Shown piece after piece: positions 1 through 15,985 of a stretch of 64,000 nt of DNA; position 1 is the first letter of the stretch, and each line of letters opens with the position of its first letter. The DNA comes from [Phialemoniopsis] sp. UDSM-2020 (taxonomy: Eukaryota; Ascomycota; Sordariomycetes; Thyridiales; Thyridiaceae), in assembly GCA_018873225.1 (NCBI GenBank), contig JAEILZ010000005.1, forward strand, positions 1,178,001 through 1,242,000. Direction: 5' to 3'. The translations under genes and the position numbers were made by a program. The notes under the pieces were generated by a model. The model ran no database searches. It saw only the letters and a program-made list of their open reading frames with translations, and was not told where the DNA came from.

Positions 1-315
1 GGCTGGAAGATTGTCTTCCACGACGACAGCGGCTTCGGGCACGACAAGTCCATCGAGATCCGCAAGTACTCCCAGCTGCCCAAGGAGCAGCGCCCCACGC
101 TCTTCTACGCCGGCGACGGCGTCTCTGACCTGTCGGCCGCCCGCGAGACGGACCTCATGTTCGCCAAGGAGGGCCGCGACCTGGTCACCTACTGCAAGAA
201 CGAGAAGATCCCTTACGAGGAGTTCTCCGACTTTACCAGCATCCTCGCCACGGTCAAGTCCATCGTCGAGGGCAAGACGACCATCGAGGAGGCTGCCAAG
301 CGTGCCCAGCAATGA
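1..315 (+). CDS. HAD-superfamily phosphatase, 3' part only
   Basis: The window opens inside this gene; only the last 104 residues are present, in frame 1 from base 1 to the TGA at 313-315. The visible part is the C-terminal half of a haloacid-dehalogenase-type phosphatase. It carries the acidic motif IV segment FYAGDGVSDLSAARETD, where the paired aspartates of GDGVSD bind Mg2+, followed by a short helical tail. The GDGxSD form and the LMFAKEGRDL continuation resemble the phosphoserine phosphatase/MtnX-like branch that includes yeast YNL010W. That family dephosphorylates small phosphorylated metabolites in the cytosol. The nucleophile motif (DxDxT) would lie upstream and cannot be checked, so the substrate is not assignable. 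Codon use is GC-rich and typical of the neighbouring housekeeping genes. Confidence 0.8.
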   Translation, partial: GWKIVFHDDSGFGHDKSIEIRKYSQLPKEQRPTLFYAGDGVSDLSAARETDLMFAKEGRDLVTYCKNEKIPYEEFSDFTSILATVKSIVEGKTTIEEAAKRAQQ

Positions 316-1493
316 AAGCGCTTCGGGTCTGCACACGCTGGCATTTTAGACTTTGTCATTTAGATCTCCATAGACTTATAGATTTGATAACCTTATTACC
401 ACGGTATCAGCACTGTATGTATCTCTTGACTTGGACTATGAACACGCCAGTAAGACTTTAGTCCAAACTGTGACCAAGTTATGTGACTTGCGAACCATTG
501 GTCCGGATTCCCATTGTGCAAGAAAGTCAGAAGAATGTTGAGCGATGCTCTGTGAGTACTTGCTTGGTAGGTACCGAAGAAGCGAGGATGACCAAGCTGG
601 GAGTATACTGCCGAGACAAGTGCTATAAGGAGTCATTTTTTCACACCCCCGACACATGGACATCTTGCAAGGTACAGCGTGGGAGTATGTCATCACAAGC
701 TGCTCAAGATGACGTAGGAATCTACTAAGGTTTTGGAGTGAACCAAAGTAGGTGCGTCCGTCTGATCCAAGGGTTCAATCTGGAGAAAAGCAAAAAGAAA
801 GAGGGCATCCTCTATTTTAAGATCTAAACGCGTGGGTGGTCAGCTCATTACGAAGGGGCAACATTGTGTGAGGATGTACGAGATTTGCAAGAAGTAATGG
901 AAAAGAAAGCCAATATTTTTCCTTCAGACTGGAATCGAAACATCGTCGGGGTGCGGTAATGGGGGTTAGGAAATAGATATTCTTAATGGAGGGAAACCCG
1001 ACTGCACTACAGCGTTGGGTAGAAGCAAGCCCTTGGGAAAGGATTCATAGCCACCATGCACCAGACCTTGAAGACACAAGGAAGGGGGAAAGGGGCTACC
1101 AAGAGGATCCGGGGAAGGTACTCGGAGTGCCGCAGAAGTATTCCTGTGGAAGGACCTCAAGGACTAATAAGCTAATGCGGCACGTTCAGTAAATCACACA
1201 TACCAGCAACTTCCCCAGGAGTTGTCCAATGTCCTCTCCTTGGAGCACGCCTTCCTTACTTGTGGTGTCTAATGCCTATGCTTGACAACACACTTCACTC
1301 TGCAATACCACCCCTACTAACTGACCATCCTTTGATTCAATACTGGTCGTTCTTGGAACCTATTTTGATCAATGTAACAAGGCCGCTCATTCGACTACAA
1401 CAACTTCAGAAAATCAGATCTCACGATTCTGTACATGTGCTGCTCTACCGTACGCCGTTGCTGCAGAGGGTGGTAAAGAAACCGCACCCACGC
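316..1493. other. Intergenic, no gene recognised
   Basis: This holds the 3' flanks of the HAD phosphatase (plus strand) and of the P450 (minus strand), which converge here. Only short open frames without family features are present. I see no RNA gene or repeat. Confidence 0.6.
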
Positions 1494-3528
1494 TCAATCC
1501 TCTCTTCTAGTAAATGAGCAGAAGAACGGACCAGCCTTCAGAATGAGCGCATTCCGGGCTTCACTCTTGATCTTGACACCGTCTTCTCCAGGCGCAAACG
1601 CCAGGTCGTAGTGCCATATCGTGTTTGCGAGCACAATCCTCAGCACAAGCTGCGCCAGCCGCTTCCCTACGCACCCGAGAGGGCCTGTATCGACAACGCG
1701 TCAGTATCGTCTGATGTACTCGGAGATCTCCCTCGCAACTCTTTACATACCGAGCAAGAAGGGGTGGAAGGCCTGCTTCTCAATGACGAGATCCGGGCGG
1801 GTCGTCCATCGCTCAGGAATGAACTCGTTTGGCTGCTTGAAGTACTTGTCACCTACACCCAGTCCTCGTTAGCAATGCGCTGTGGCAAAGTGAAGATCTT
1901 CAGCTTACTGCGATGCATGGCGTCGGCGTTGACAAAGCATATGGTTCCCTCGGGGATGAACTGGCCGTCGACTGTGGTACCGCCGGGGCCGACGGTTCTG
2001 GACGTGCTGTTGCAGACAGGGTTGTGCAGGCGCATCACCTCGTTGAAGAAGGCGTCCAGGAGGTCACACCTGCTGAGGTCGTTGTTCGTAAATTCGCCAG
2101 GGATGGTGGCGCCGAACGCGGGTCTCAAGGCTTCGCGCAGCCTTTGTTGCAGAGCCGAGTCCCGGGCGAGGTAGTACCAGCAGTAGGAAAGTGAGGCGCC
2201 GAGGGTGTCGGTACCGCCAATCATGATGACCTGAGAGTCGGCGTAGAGGACATCGCGGTGGAAGAAGGCTCTGGGCTTGTCCGACTTGTAATCCTCGAGA
2301 AAGTACTTCATGAGGTCGTCCTTGTCCTCACCGTCGTTCTGTCGTTCACACAGGGTTAGCATGTTGGTACAAGACCCCATGTACAAAGGACTTGGTGGGC
2401 GCTGACCTGTTCCCTCTCATCTGTGAGTTGAACGGTTAATTTGTTGAACTCGTACTGCTCGGCATTGATGTTCAATGAGTCGGCAGCGGCGATGGGCCAG
2501 GTAAGTTGAGCCAGCTTGCCCACGTTGCCGAATAACACGCCGATGAGGTTAATCATCCTGTTCTCCTTGCCAGCCTTGATGGTGCCGAAGTCTTTGGAGT
2601 AACCCATCTTTCCTATGTTGTCAAAAGCAATGAGGAGCGAATACAGCGAGGAATTGATGGGCTCGCCTCTCAGCTCGGCGAGCTTGTTGAGCCAGTTCTT
2701 GGCGATTTCTCTCGTGGCCTTTTCGTAACGGTCCAGAGCTATTTGCACGTCCGTGTCAGCAGGTCAAACTTCGCGGGAGAGGTCCATACCCATGCCCATG
2801 ACAGAAAGGTGATGTGTCTGACGTACATTTGACGCTGAAAGCGCGGTCCCAGACTTGACGCCGCCATCGGTGCTCTTCCTTATCAGTCATCGAATCGAGG
2901 TTCGGCGTGCCGCGAAAGGTGAGCGCATGGTAAAGAGTCTCCTTTTTCGACACGTTGGCCTTGTTGCCATGGATCTTTTGCATGGCATCGAGGGAGACGA
3001 ACATGAGCTCGTTTGGTCCTGCGAAAGAGGTAGAGTTAGTTGCTATACTGACAGAATAGCACCTGTGGTGTGGTGGTGCGGTTTTGGTCATTTACCTATT
3101 CGTACAATATCTCCATACTTTCTTGCCCACTCGGTCTGAAAGAGGTGCAGCATGCCAAACTGCGACAAGTACAGAGCATGGAGCTTGCTAGTTCGGGCCA
3201 GCAGCGGGCCAGGGAAACGGCTCAAGCGGTGGAAGAAGAGGCGGTAGACGACAATGCTGGTGTAGAGAGCAAACAGGTAGGATGCGCATATCAGGCTGGC
3301 CGTGACAGTGCCGTCCACCCACCCTTTGCTTGTAATGGCACGCGCAAGCACCAAGGTGCCAAGCGCGAGGTGTACTGCCACGATACGGACTGTCTCAGGC
3401 ACGCGGTATCCCCGGACAAGATAGAGAGTATGAGACAGCACACCTGTCACACCTGCCAGGAGGCACGTTGGGCCCAGTTGGCCGAGCGAGAAGCGTTCCC
3501 CGAGCGTCAAGATATCCATCGCATTCAT
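1494..3528 (-). CDS. Cytochrome P450 monooxygenase, six exons
   Basis: Membrane-bound haem-thiolate monooxygenase; substrate unknown. Proposed exons on the minus strand are 3528-3096, 3018-2827, 2738-2407, 2338-1909, 1852-1751 and 1684-1494, giving 559 residues with every junction in frame. The N-terminus has two or three hydrophobic segments (about residues 10-95) and then the proline hinge FPGPLLA, an ER anchor. Near the middle is the I-helix oxygen-binding region MIGGTDTLGAS. The K-helix ExxR is seen as EVMR, the PERF-like element as FIPERW, and the haem loop as FLLGPLGCVGKRLA with the cysteine ligand. In the haem loop the usual Arg of FxxGxRxCxG is Leu. An in-frame ATG at 3685-3687 would add 53 residues without membrane character, so the start at 3528 is preferred. 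The neighbour at 4800-6363 on the same strand is an MFS transporter. Confidence 0.85.
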
Positions 3529-4799
3529 AGAGCAGTAACTACTATATCGCGTGCGCGCGAGAGAGAAGGAGAGATTCAGAGATGCAATGTTTTTATCCTT
3601 CCATTTGCTTTTAAACTCTCCAGCCGACATCACAGCTGACCCCGAACTGGCTGTGTCTTTTTGCACGATGTCAATTCCCCTCGTCATGATTGGTTTCCCA
3701 TACTCAAAAGCACAATACCCTCTTCGACGGATCTAGTCCAAGAACTAAATTTCCCCGGCATGACTGCAATGTCCTTTTGATGTGGAGAAATAGAGAGATC
3801 CGCTCTGTCAAAAACAGCGTTAAATCCCATCCGTGGGTCCCATCCACTCCTAAAACGTTGACGATGGCGACCCGCATCAGCTTGGCGCCTCTTCTTTGGC
3901 ATTCTTGGGCCCATTGGCTATCCAGAAAGGGAGTTTTAAATTTGACGAACATGAAGTAAGCAGCTGAAGGCATAGAAAGCTTCCCGATTCTTCATACGTA
4001 GCTAGATTCGCTTTGGCACTAGTCTCATCCTAGGATGGCATTTACGGATAGCTGTGGCTGTAAAGTCCCTCTCGAACGCAAGTAAACTTGAATATTCAGT
4101 TTGGTGAGGCCTTCTAGTTTGAGTTTTAGCTCACATGAAGTGTATCTACTAGTAGAGGTCCAGCTCGCTTGGTACCATGGTCTCGGTACTTGCGATGGAA
4201 CTACCAAACGTCTTGACGAAGGCCAGTGCAGATGACGATCTACTACTGCCGGCCTTCATGTCCATACGGTAGCTCCTTGTTTCGGAATATCAGCTACGAC
4301 ACAAAGACATCTTATATGTCCTTGGTTGCCAGAATCTGCTGTATGAAAATTAGCGTCCACATGTCTATCGTCCATGCATGGAATTATCACACTTTAATTG
4401 TCTTCACTATGAGCCTGCTCGTTTCTTCCCTCACTTTTCTCTTGAAGCTCTTCTTCAAGATAATCGACCTAAAGCTGAATAATAAGACTGTGCTTCACCA
4501 CATCTAGGATAGATGTAAAGAGATTCAATATTCAATGTTGGCACTGACAAGTTTGTTCGTCAATGCACAACACTCAAAACAGTACAACATGGAACTTGTT
4601 TCCCATAACCAAGAATACGTATTCAATCTGAAAAACATGCTTGCTATATTATTAAGAAAAGACCAAAACCCTCAAACATGTTCGCCCGCTGAAATACCTG
4701 AATTAGGATTAGAATATGCTAACTCCAATAACCCAAACGCTTTTGATCACTTCCTTTTCCGTATCCAGATCCCCTTCTCCACAACACACACACACCTCA
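3529..4799. other. Intergenic, AT-richer stretch
   Basis: Upstream region of the P450 and 3' flank of the MFS gene. The part around 4210-4760 is visibly richer in A and T than the genes around it. No coding frame with family features, tRNA or repeat was recognised. Confidence 0.5.
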
Positions 4800-6363
4800 C
4801 TACTCGTCCCTCTTCTCCGGCGTCGGCAGCATATACCAGCACAGCACCATCACGCCAAAGAGCGCGATAGCGATGGGGTGCAGCACCCACGTCCCGACGG
4901 CCTGCGCCAGTATGCCCGTCGTGAACGGCGCCGCCGCGCCCCCGGAGCTGCCAAACGCCGCGATGACGCCCAGGCCGCTCATCTTCTCGCTGCGGCTCAT
5001 GCTGCGCAGGAAGACGGCCGTGGCGCAGGGGTACACGGGGCCCAGGAGCAGGCCCACGATGGCGACGGCGACGGCGTCGCCGACGACGTTGGGCACCCAC
5101 CACACGAGCAGCTCGAAGACGGCCGAGCCGACGGTGATGCCGTAGACGAAGCGCTTCTCGCCGATGCGGTGGGCCGGGGTCGTGAGGGCCAGGCGCCCGA
5201 TGGTGATTCCCGCCCAGAAGCCGGCCGTGACGTACCCGACGGACGAAGGGTCGCCGCCGCGGAAGGTGATGAGGAAGGAGATGACCCACCCGGAGATGCT
5301 GACCTCGGCGCCCTGGTAGGCGAAAATGAAGAGGGAGCCGAGGAAGACGAGGCGCGAGGTGAAGGCCGAGAGCATGTTGAAGAGCTGGGATGTAGCGGAC
5401 GGCCGGATGCTGGTGTTGTTGTCGGTGCCGCTGAGGAGCTGCGGCGGGACGGGGTCACGCTCGTGGCTCCAGAAGGCCCAACCTGCGAGGAAGAAGTTGA
5501 CCACGGTCAGGCCGAGCGTGATCAGGTAGTACCGGCTCCAGAGGACCTTGGCCTGCGTGACGAGGGCCGTGGCGATGAGAGGGCCGATGGTGCCGCCTAT
5601 GCCGTACGAGCCGTGCACGAAGCCCAGCATAGTCGTGCTGTTGGTCAGGCCGCCGGCAAAGGTGTTGGAGTTGGCGATGGAGATGGACATGCCGAAGCCC
5701 AAGAGGAAGAAGGCGACGACGATGGCCGGGAAGGGCGCCGCGGCGGAGAGCACGACATAGCCGCTGGCGATGATGATCTGGGATAGGGCTAGGACTTTGC
5801 CGCTGCCGAGGCGGGCCTTGAGGGCGTCGAGAAATAGGGCGGCAAAGATAAAGCCGAAGGCGTTACCGACGAAGATGAGCGAGACGATGCCGTAGCCGAT
5901 GTTGTAGTATCTGGTGGCTGTGTTAGACAGGGCGGTTGATGTATAGAATTTTCGGCATGACTTACGTCTCCATGTATGGAAGTAGAGCACCAGCAGCACT
6001 GTCATTCATGCCATTGACAAAGATCATTGAACACGCTGCTAGCAGCCTGTACCTGTTCATGTGCGGGTCCCACATGCTCTGCACCGGCTCAGATGCGTCC
6101 ATCTCGACCGGCGTGCCGGGGCAGCTCATCTCGAGGTCGATCTCGGCGCTGGGGGTGGTCGGCCCGGAGGCAGTGCCCATGGAGCCGGAGTGGGTGGCCG
6201 GCCTGGTGATGCGGTCCAAGTCGATGGACATGCCTCGCTGGGGGTTGTCTGAGTGGTGGACTCTGCTATGAGCCTTTGCGGGCGCCGTGGGGACCTTGAT
6301 CAACGTTTCCGAGCCTCCAGAAGACTCGACAGTCACAAGAGAACGGAGCAGAGCAGACTCCAT
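4800..6363 (-). CDS. MFS transporter, FucP/Bsc6-like
   Basis: Polytopic major facilitator superfamily permease of 502 residues in two exons: 6363-5966 and 5910-4800 (donor GTAAGT, acceptor CAG, frame kept). The first about 105 residues are hydrophilic and Ser/Pro-rich (cytosolic). The first membrane segment (LLAACSMIFVNGMNDSAAG) spans the end of exon 1. About 11 more helices follow, with a cytosolic loop near the middle containing DPVPPQLL. The FVNGMNDSAAGALLPY signature and the general pattern match the fucose-permease-like fungal MFS group that includes yeast Bsc6. Substrate is unknown. ATG at 6361-6363 was chosen; an in-frame ATG at 6396 would add 11 residues. The gene sits in tandem upstream of the P450 and divergently from She9. 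Confidence 0.85.
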
Positions 6364-7721
6364 ATTGGAGGTGCAGAGAGTGGCAAAGTGGTTCAATTAA
6401 TAAAGCTTTAGGATGACAGTAAAACAGGGAGAAACAAGATTTGATGGATCTTTGGTTTGAGGGTATCCAGGGTGATCAGATCCAGGACGGAGCGATCGTG
6501 AAATACTACTGAGCAATATGACCGAGGATTACCCGTGCGATGAAGGAGAGAGCATGGCCAAGAACGGATTTCAAAGCAGCAGAGAACGAGACGAGCCCAC
6601 GATGTCAGAGACTGACTGAAAGTGGAGATTCCGATGGTGGGAGGTGGGAAGCGAAGGAGAACCTCCAGTGTGCGGACCGTAGGGAACGTGGCCCAGACAC
6701 CCCACCGATATCCCATGCAGGACGGGCGGTGGGCATGCACAAACCAATTAGCATAGATGCCGCAGGCGCACAATTAGCTAATAATTGAATCACGTTGGGC
6801 ATTCTGGGAGCGGATTCTGCTTCGTGGCGGTGGTCGTGGAAAAATTGATGCGGGCGGTGTTGCCCGTTTGGGCGATTCCGCACTCTGGTTCCGGTCCGTC
6901 TTTCGCAATCCACAGGCGGCGCCCGAAAACCGGACAGTTCTCGCGAATTAAAGTCAAAAGCTTTATCAGTCGAGCGTCACAAATCAAAGGGAGTCCATAT
7001 TTAAGTTGTCTCTCGTGATATGATGCACCGCCATTCATTGGCCGGTGACTCATGCGGTAGCGTTGAAACCCCCCATGACGCTCACGACATCCACCGATCC
7101 AGGAGGGTTCGAGCAACCCGTTCGCGTGGGCAGGGAGCAATCCGACAGGGTAGCATTATAGTGTGGATAGAATCCATCAAGATAGGTCCGGCATTGGCAT
7201 GAAACAAACCGACCTGCGGCTCTTGGGTGTGATTTCATGTGGGAAAAGGCATCGTGGCGGCGGAGCGACAGAACATCGGAGTGGGCCCTGATAGCTCAAA
7301 CCCGGGTGCTTGAACTTGAGCAATGACCGGAACGATGTGAAAGATAAGCGAATTGAGCCATCTCTCTCTCTCTATCTGCTCGCCAAAGTCGTTGCCAATG
7401 CCGCTGTTTTCTTGCTGTGAAGTTGTAATGCTTTTGCGGCTCTGAAAACGGGCACCCAATCCTCCACCCCTGCCCCCTGTCGCATGGGCTTCCAGGCGGT
7501 CTGAGCGGAACCTTCCAGGGCTGGATGGAGCTCCAACAAGCACGCGGCAGAATGGAGTCCGTGCCTGGCTGTCCCGCCCAGACCGCGGGCCGGTCCAGAA
7601 TAATTGCGCAACAGCCGAGAATGCAATTGAGTTCACTTGAACGACCAGCACACACTGGATATCGCTCGCCCACCCGCTCCTTTTCGGCCAGTCACACCCA
7701 TAAAAGGGCGAAACCCCGACC
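6364..7721. other. Divergent promoter region, MFS / SHE9
   Basis: 1.36 kb shared upstream space between the minus-strand MFS gene and plus-strand SHE9. It contains a short CT dinucleotide run near 7362-7377 (tctctctctctctat). No gene features were recognised. Confidence 0.5.
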
Positions 7722-9146
7722 ATGTCCGCAGCGGAGGCAATGCGGCCTCTACTCCGGTCAGGTGTCAGGCTGCTCGCACAACAGCAGCCCCGGCCGATTG
7801 GGTTGTCGAGGGCTGCAGCTGCAGCAGGTCGACCACCACCGCCGGCATCGCAATGCCTGAGCTGCACGTTCCGGGCGCGCATGCGTCTCTACTCGACGTC
7901 CCCTCCCGGAGGCAAGCCGCCGTCGTCGAGTAGCCGAGAGGATGAGCTGTCGTCCATCCTATCATCGGTGAACAAGCCCAAAACGACAGCACCCGACACA
8001 CCGACCCCCTCCACGACGCAACCAGACGAACCACCCAGCTCATCGTCAAGCTCCTCCTCCTCGCCGCCCACCGAGCCGTCCTCCTCCACGTCCTCCTCGC
8101 AATCTAGCCCTGGCGATCCGTCCTCCTCCTCCTCACACACCAAATCATCCCCGCCAACACAAGAGCTCCCCTCCGCCGCCGAGTCCCGCCGCTCCCAGCT
8201 CTCCGCCCGCTTCTCCACCGTCATGGACAACCTGCAGTCCCGCGTCTTCGTCGCCTCGCAGGCCCTCAACGACCTGACGGGCTACTCGGCCATCGAGGCC
8301 ATCAAGCAGCGCAACAACGACCTCGAGACGCAGCTCGCCGAGGCCCAGCAGCGCCTGCGCGCCGCGCGCCGCGCCTACCAGACCGTCAACGAGCGCCGCT
8401 CCTCGACGCAGCGCGAGGTGACGACCTTACTCGCGCGCAAGGACACCTGGCTGCCCTCGGACCTCGAGCGCTTCACGACGCTCTACCGCCTCGACCACGA
8501 GCTCGAGGCCGGGGTGGCCAAGGCCGGAGCTGACCTCACCGAGGCCGAGGCCGACGAGACGCGCCTGGGCGCCGAGCTCAACGCCGGGATCCTGAAGAGG
8601 TACCACGAGGAGCAGGTCTGGAGCGACCGGATCCGGCGCCAGAGCACGTGGGGCACGTGGGGCCTCATGGGCGTCAACATCCTGCTGTTTATCGTCCTGC
8701 AGTTCTTCGCCGAGCCGTGGAAGCGCCGGAGGCTCATGCGCGGCATGGCGGACCGCGAAAAGGCCGTGCTCGACGAGGTGCGGCGCGAGCTGAGTGAGGT
8801 CAAGGGCGCGCTGGCGGCGGCGGCGGCTACGACGGCGGTGCCCACTGCTGCGACGGCGACGGGCGAGGCGGATGTGGCTGCGGTGGTTGAGCATTCTACT
8901 ACTGCAAACCCTGGGCAACCGACGGCGTCAGGAGGGGCGTCGCCTTGGCCCGAGGAGGCTGGCAAACTATCGTGGCGCGAGTTCCTGACCGACACGGCCC
9001 GGTGGAAGCCCGCGCTGGTCGACTTGTACAGCGAACGGCTCGTGGCGCTCAAGATGCGGGATGCCTCGCTGATAGCGCTCGAGGGCGCCGTGGCAGGGGC
9101 TACGATGGCTGCAGGTGTTGTTTTCTTGCTCCTTCGCCGGACGTGA
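7722..9146 (+). CDS. SHE9: Mitochondrial inner-membrane protein She9/Mdm33
   Basis: Single-exon gene, 474 residues. She9/Mdm33 proteins sit in the mitochondrial inner membrane, face the matrix and control inner-membrane shape and fission. The sequence shows an Arg/Ala-rich presequence (about residues 1-55, with RMRLYS near the likely cleavage region). A low-complexity Ser/Pro/Thr spacer follows (about 75-145). Next comes a long coiled-coil region beginning SRVFVASQALNDLTGYSAIE, which is the conserved family start, with many Arg/Glu heptads to about residue 300. A transmembrane segment follows (GLMGVNILLFIVLQFFAEPW), and a second hydrophobic segment lies at the very C-terminus (AGATMAAGVVFLLLRR). 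The Ala-rich insert between the membrane segments is typical of filamentous fungi. It converges with PKC1 downstream. Confidence 0.92.
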   Translation: MSAAEAMRPLLRSGVRLLAQQQPRPIGLSRAAAAAGRPPPPASQCLSCTFRARMRLYSTSPPGGKPPSSSSREDELSSILSSVNKPKTTAPDTPTPSTTQPDEPPSSSSSSSSSPPTEPSSSTSSSQSSPGDPSSSSSHTKSSPPTQELPSAAESRRSQLSARFSTVMDNLQSRVFVASQALNDLTGYSAIEAIKQRNNDLETQLAEAQQRLRAARRAYQTVNERRSSTQREVTTLLARKDTWLPSDLERFTTLYRLDHELEAGVAKAGADLTEAEADETRLGAELNAGILKRYHEEQVWSDRIRRQSTWGTWGLMGVNILLFIVLQFFAEPWKRRRLMRGMADREKAVLDEVRRELSEVKGALAAAAATTAVPTAATATGEADVAAVVEHSTTANPGQPTASGGASPWPEEAGKLSWREFLTDTARWKPALVDLYSERLVALKMRDASLIALEGAVAGATMAAGVVFLLLRRT

Positions 9147-9959
9147 CTGTGACCAGCCGTCTCTCGACACATAGAAATCAAGGGGCGTGTACTTCTAGAT
9201 ATCAAATGACTGGCTGGCTGGGTGTATCACCACAGGGCTTATGCTACTCTTTCGTGTATTCTTTCGTGTATGAAAATGACTTCAGAACTAGAATACCAGA
9301 AGAGGAAAAGAAAGATAGACGATAAATTAGAACCGCCACTTTCGAATCATCGAGACCTCAACTGTCACAATCTAGATGTTAAAGAAAGCATTGGAACCAG
9401 CCGTCTCTTCCCAGAGGACTTGCCATACATCAAATTAATACTCTCCATCCATAACAAGACAACTTCTAATTAGGTATGTTCTCTTACGCATGACTCTACT
9501 CCCCGGCTTTTCAATACCACACCACACCCTTTCCGTTGTTCGCATCACATTTCTCAAAGAAATAATAGAAATCGAGTAAAAGAGTAAAATCATCAATCCT
9601 TGTGCTTCGCTGCTACTTTTTTGACCTCTTCCTCCTCCCCCGCCAGTCCCGGATATACCTGCACCCACCACCTCATTTCGTTTCAACATCAACACGTTTC
9701 ACAACATCAGAAATATCCGACGATTAAGGGGCCACATCTACCACCTGGCCTCACGTTCCGGAGGCGAGTCGGAGTTACCGAGCCACCGCCGCCCCTTCGT
9801 CTTCTAGATGGCCCGTACTACATCTACCCATCGCATGCCTGTGAGTGATGGTAGGCAACGACACGGCGAGATGTCTGTGTATGCACACTCCATATAGCTT
9901 TCCAACTATCAAACAATCTATTCCTTTGTCCGTCATAATCAGGTTCATGTGCATCTCGC
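9147..9959. other. Convergent 3' region SHE9 / PKC1
   Basis: 813 bp between the stop codons of SHE9 and PKC1. It holds 3' untranslated sequence of both, with several A-rich stretches that could serve polyadenylation. No gene recognised. Confidence 0.6.
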
Positions 9960-13739
<3,780 letters not shown>

Positions 13740-15985
13740 GGTTGCTCTGTTCCCTCCGCGCGTTTGGACGCGCGGGGAAACAAGACCGTGAACACGAAGA
13801 GACGAGGGCGGGTGGTATTGGTTGTCCCGAGCCCGCGCAAGATTGTCGCGCGGTGGGGGTTAGGAAATTGGCCTCTGCTCAAGAAAACCGTCGAAGACGA
13901 ACGGGCGCTCGAGAACAAAGGATGGCCGGTCTCGCAGATGGTAAAGGTTGCGGGATTGAACGCGCACGAGACCGTGTCTTGGGCGTGGATGAGGGGCGGA
14001 AACAAGACTATGGCGGCCTCACCTCACGACGACGGGCGTGGCTGTTTGGTGTTGTGATGGTTGTCAGATGTCGTCAGTAACGAATTATGGCGGGGTTTTT
14101 GTGTTTCGCATCCGGCAGCTCGCTCTGCCGACCCTTGCTGATCTGATAGGGCCGGGGACCGGGGTGTGGTTCGCCTGTTTGGTTTTGGGCCTGGCCGCCT
14201 GGGAATTTGCTCCTATAGTGACTGGGGACCAGGAATTTGATGGGACTGCTGGAAGCTGGGACAGCAGGCTGGGCTCGCTGACTGACCTGGGCTGGGCTGT
14301 GGAGGAGGGGAGGGTGACGGGTAGGCTTGCTGGCAAGACAAGGGCAAGGCCAGGACTTGAGAAGTTGATGCAAGATGGACGGCGGTAGAGGGGGGAGAGG
14401 GGCGGCCTGCGGCGTTGGCCGTTGTGCCGTTGGTGTGAGGATCAATCTGTGGTGGGTGTGTTATGTTGGTGTGTGTCTGTTCCAGCTGGAGAGTGAAGAG
14501 GGGCTCCTTTTTCCCTCTGTCGCTATTGTGGATTTGTTGGTATTTCCCCTCAGTGACGGGTTTATTAGTCTGCTGGAGAATACGCGCTGCTAGGACAAGA
14601 TGGTATGTAAAGCTTGCAGATCAGGGAGCAATCTTGGAGCTGGCCCAAATCCCGCAAAGCCCCGTAGCCAGATATGAAAACGGACAAGGGAAATCAAAAG
14701 ATGGCACCGTCTAAGCGATATCCTTCTTTTTTTTTGTCCCCAAGTACTCGAATATTCCATGTGTTGTGCGCTTTTACATAACAAAAGACCGCGCAATGCA
14801 TGTCCGGGCGCAGCATCTCCAGAGCCAAGGTATGACGACAGAGCCCGCCCAACTTGGATTAGGTACCTGTGTCTAGATCCCCAGGAGGGAACAGCCAGCT
14901 CGAAGCAGACCCAACACTCGGGCCAAGATTACCGCTGAAGTTCCGGACACAATCCTCAGCAGTCTGAGGGCCATCATCGCCAATTGACGTTTCACAGTCG
15001 GGTTGTTATGATCAATTCGCTTCTCTCAAGCTTCTCTTGTGTGCTTGTTTATTTTGGTGTACATTACCGCTACAGAAACGTCATCTTCCGAAACCGTTGA
15101 CGGCAGCCACCCATGGGTCAAAGAAATAGGCTCGAGTTAGACTCGGCGAGAGCGAAACCAGCTCCCCATTTTTGTTACATGTCGGGCAGAAAGTGGAGAT
15201 GATTCGATCCCGGCTCATGTAGGTCTACGCTGTTGAGCATCTAGGACTTTGCAGCATGCCCAAGTCAAGCTGCCAGCCGCAGGTCAGATTAATGTCGGAG
15301 AAAAACACCCACACATATACGCATATCATATAGCTGCACATTGTCATACATCACTGACCGGCACGGCAATGTCAACATGTCAGCAAACAATAACACGCAG
15401 ATCTTATCATCGCCGAGGCGAAATTCTAGACCTTCTTACCAAATGCCGCCGTGACCATCTCGTCGTCAATATGCAGTCATAATAGAACCATGCGATATCG
15501 ACAAACGAGGTGACTGGGCTGATTTGCAGCTCTGTACTCTCATGCCCGCATCATTTTGACAGGCGTTCGATCTCTGGGACAAAGCTTGCTTCCCTGCTGA
15601 GACCCCCACGCACACGGAGCCAGCCTCGCAGGTGCTACCAGAGGACAGCATTAGCCTGTTCACATATTCAAAACCTGCCTTTCGAATTCTCCTCCAACGA
15701 GCAAGGCGTGTGTAACTGCATGTCTTGTTTTCATCATCCACGTCAAGCCTCATATATAGCATTTGACTCGCTGGCAGGGTTAAGAACGGCATACTCCTCG
15801 TCTAGCCCAAACATGCCCCGTCACCACAAGGCTGCAGGTGAGATCGAACGATATGACGTCCTCGTGGAAGATGTCTAAAACGTCCTTTTCTTTTTACTAC
15901 TGTAACAAAGACTAGATTAAACCCAGACTCCATACACCGGCCAGCCAGCAACAGGTAAAGACACACTGCCTAACTCTATTTTCAT
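13740..15985. other. Long upstream region of PKC1
   Basis: 2.2 kb between the PKC1 start and the stop of the acyl-CoA dehydrogenase gene. The first about 700 bases are GC-rich and probably contain the PKC1 promoter and a long 5' leader. The part beyond about 14.6 kb is plain intergenic sequence. Short frames show no family features, and no tRNA was found. Confidence 0.5.

Noticed and set aside
3529..3687. Extended N-terminus of the P450 from the ATG at 3687
   Set aside because: The 53 added residues are polar and unlike a P450 leader, while the ATG at 3528 precedes the hydrophobic anchor directly.
4716..5786. A 356-codon open frame on the plus strand across the MFS gene
   Set aside because: It is a GC-rich antisense shadow with low-complexity Ala/Gly/Glu/Arg composition, while the minus strand encodes a clear MFS protein.
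7362..7377. CT dinucleotide run
   Set aside because: Too short to call a meaningful repeat; such tracts are common in fungal promoters.
15195..15215. A box-B-like gattcgatccc that could mark a second tRNA
   Set aside because: No matching acceptor stem, D-arm or T-stem surrounds it.
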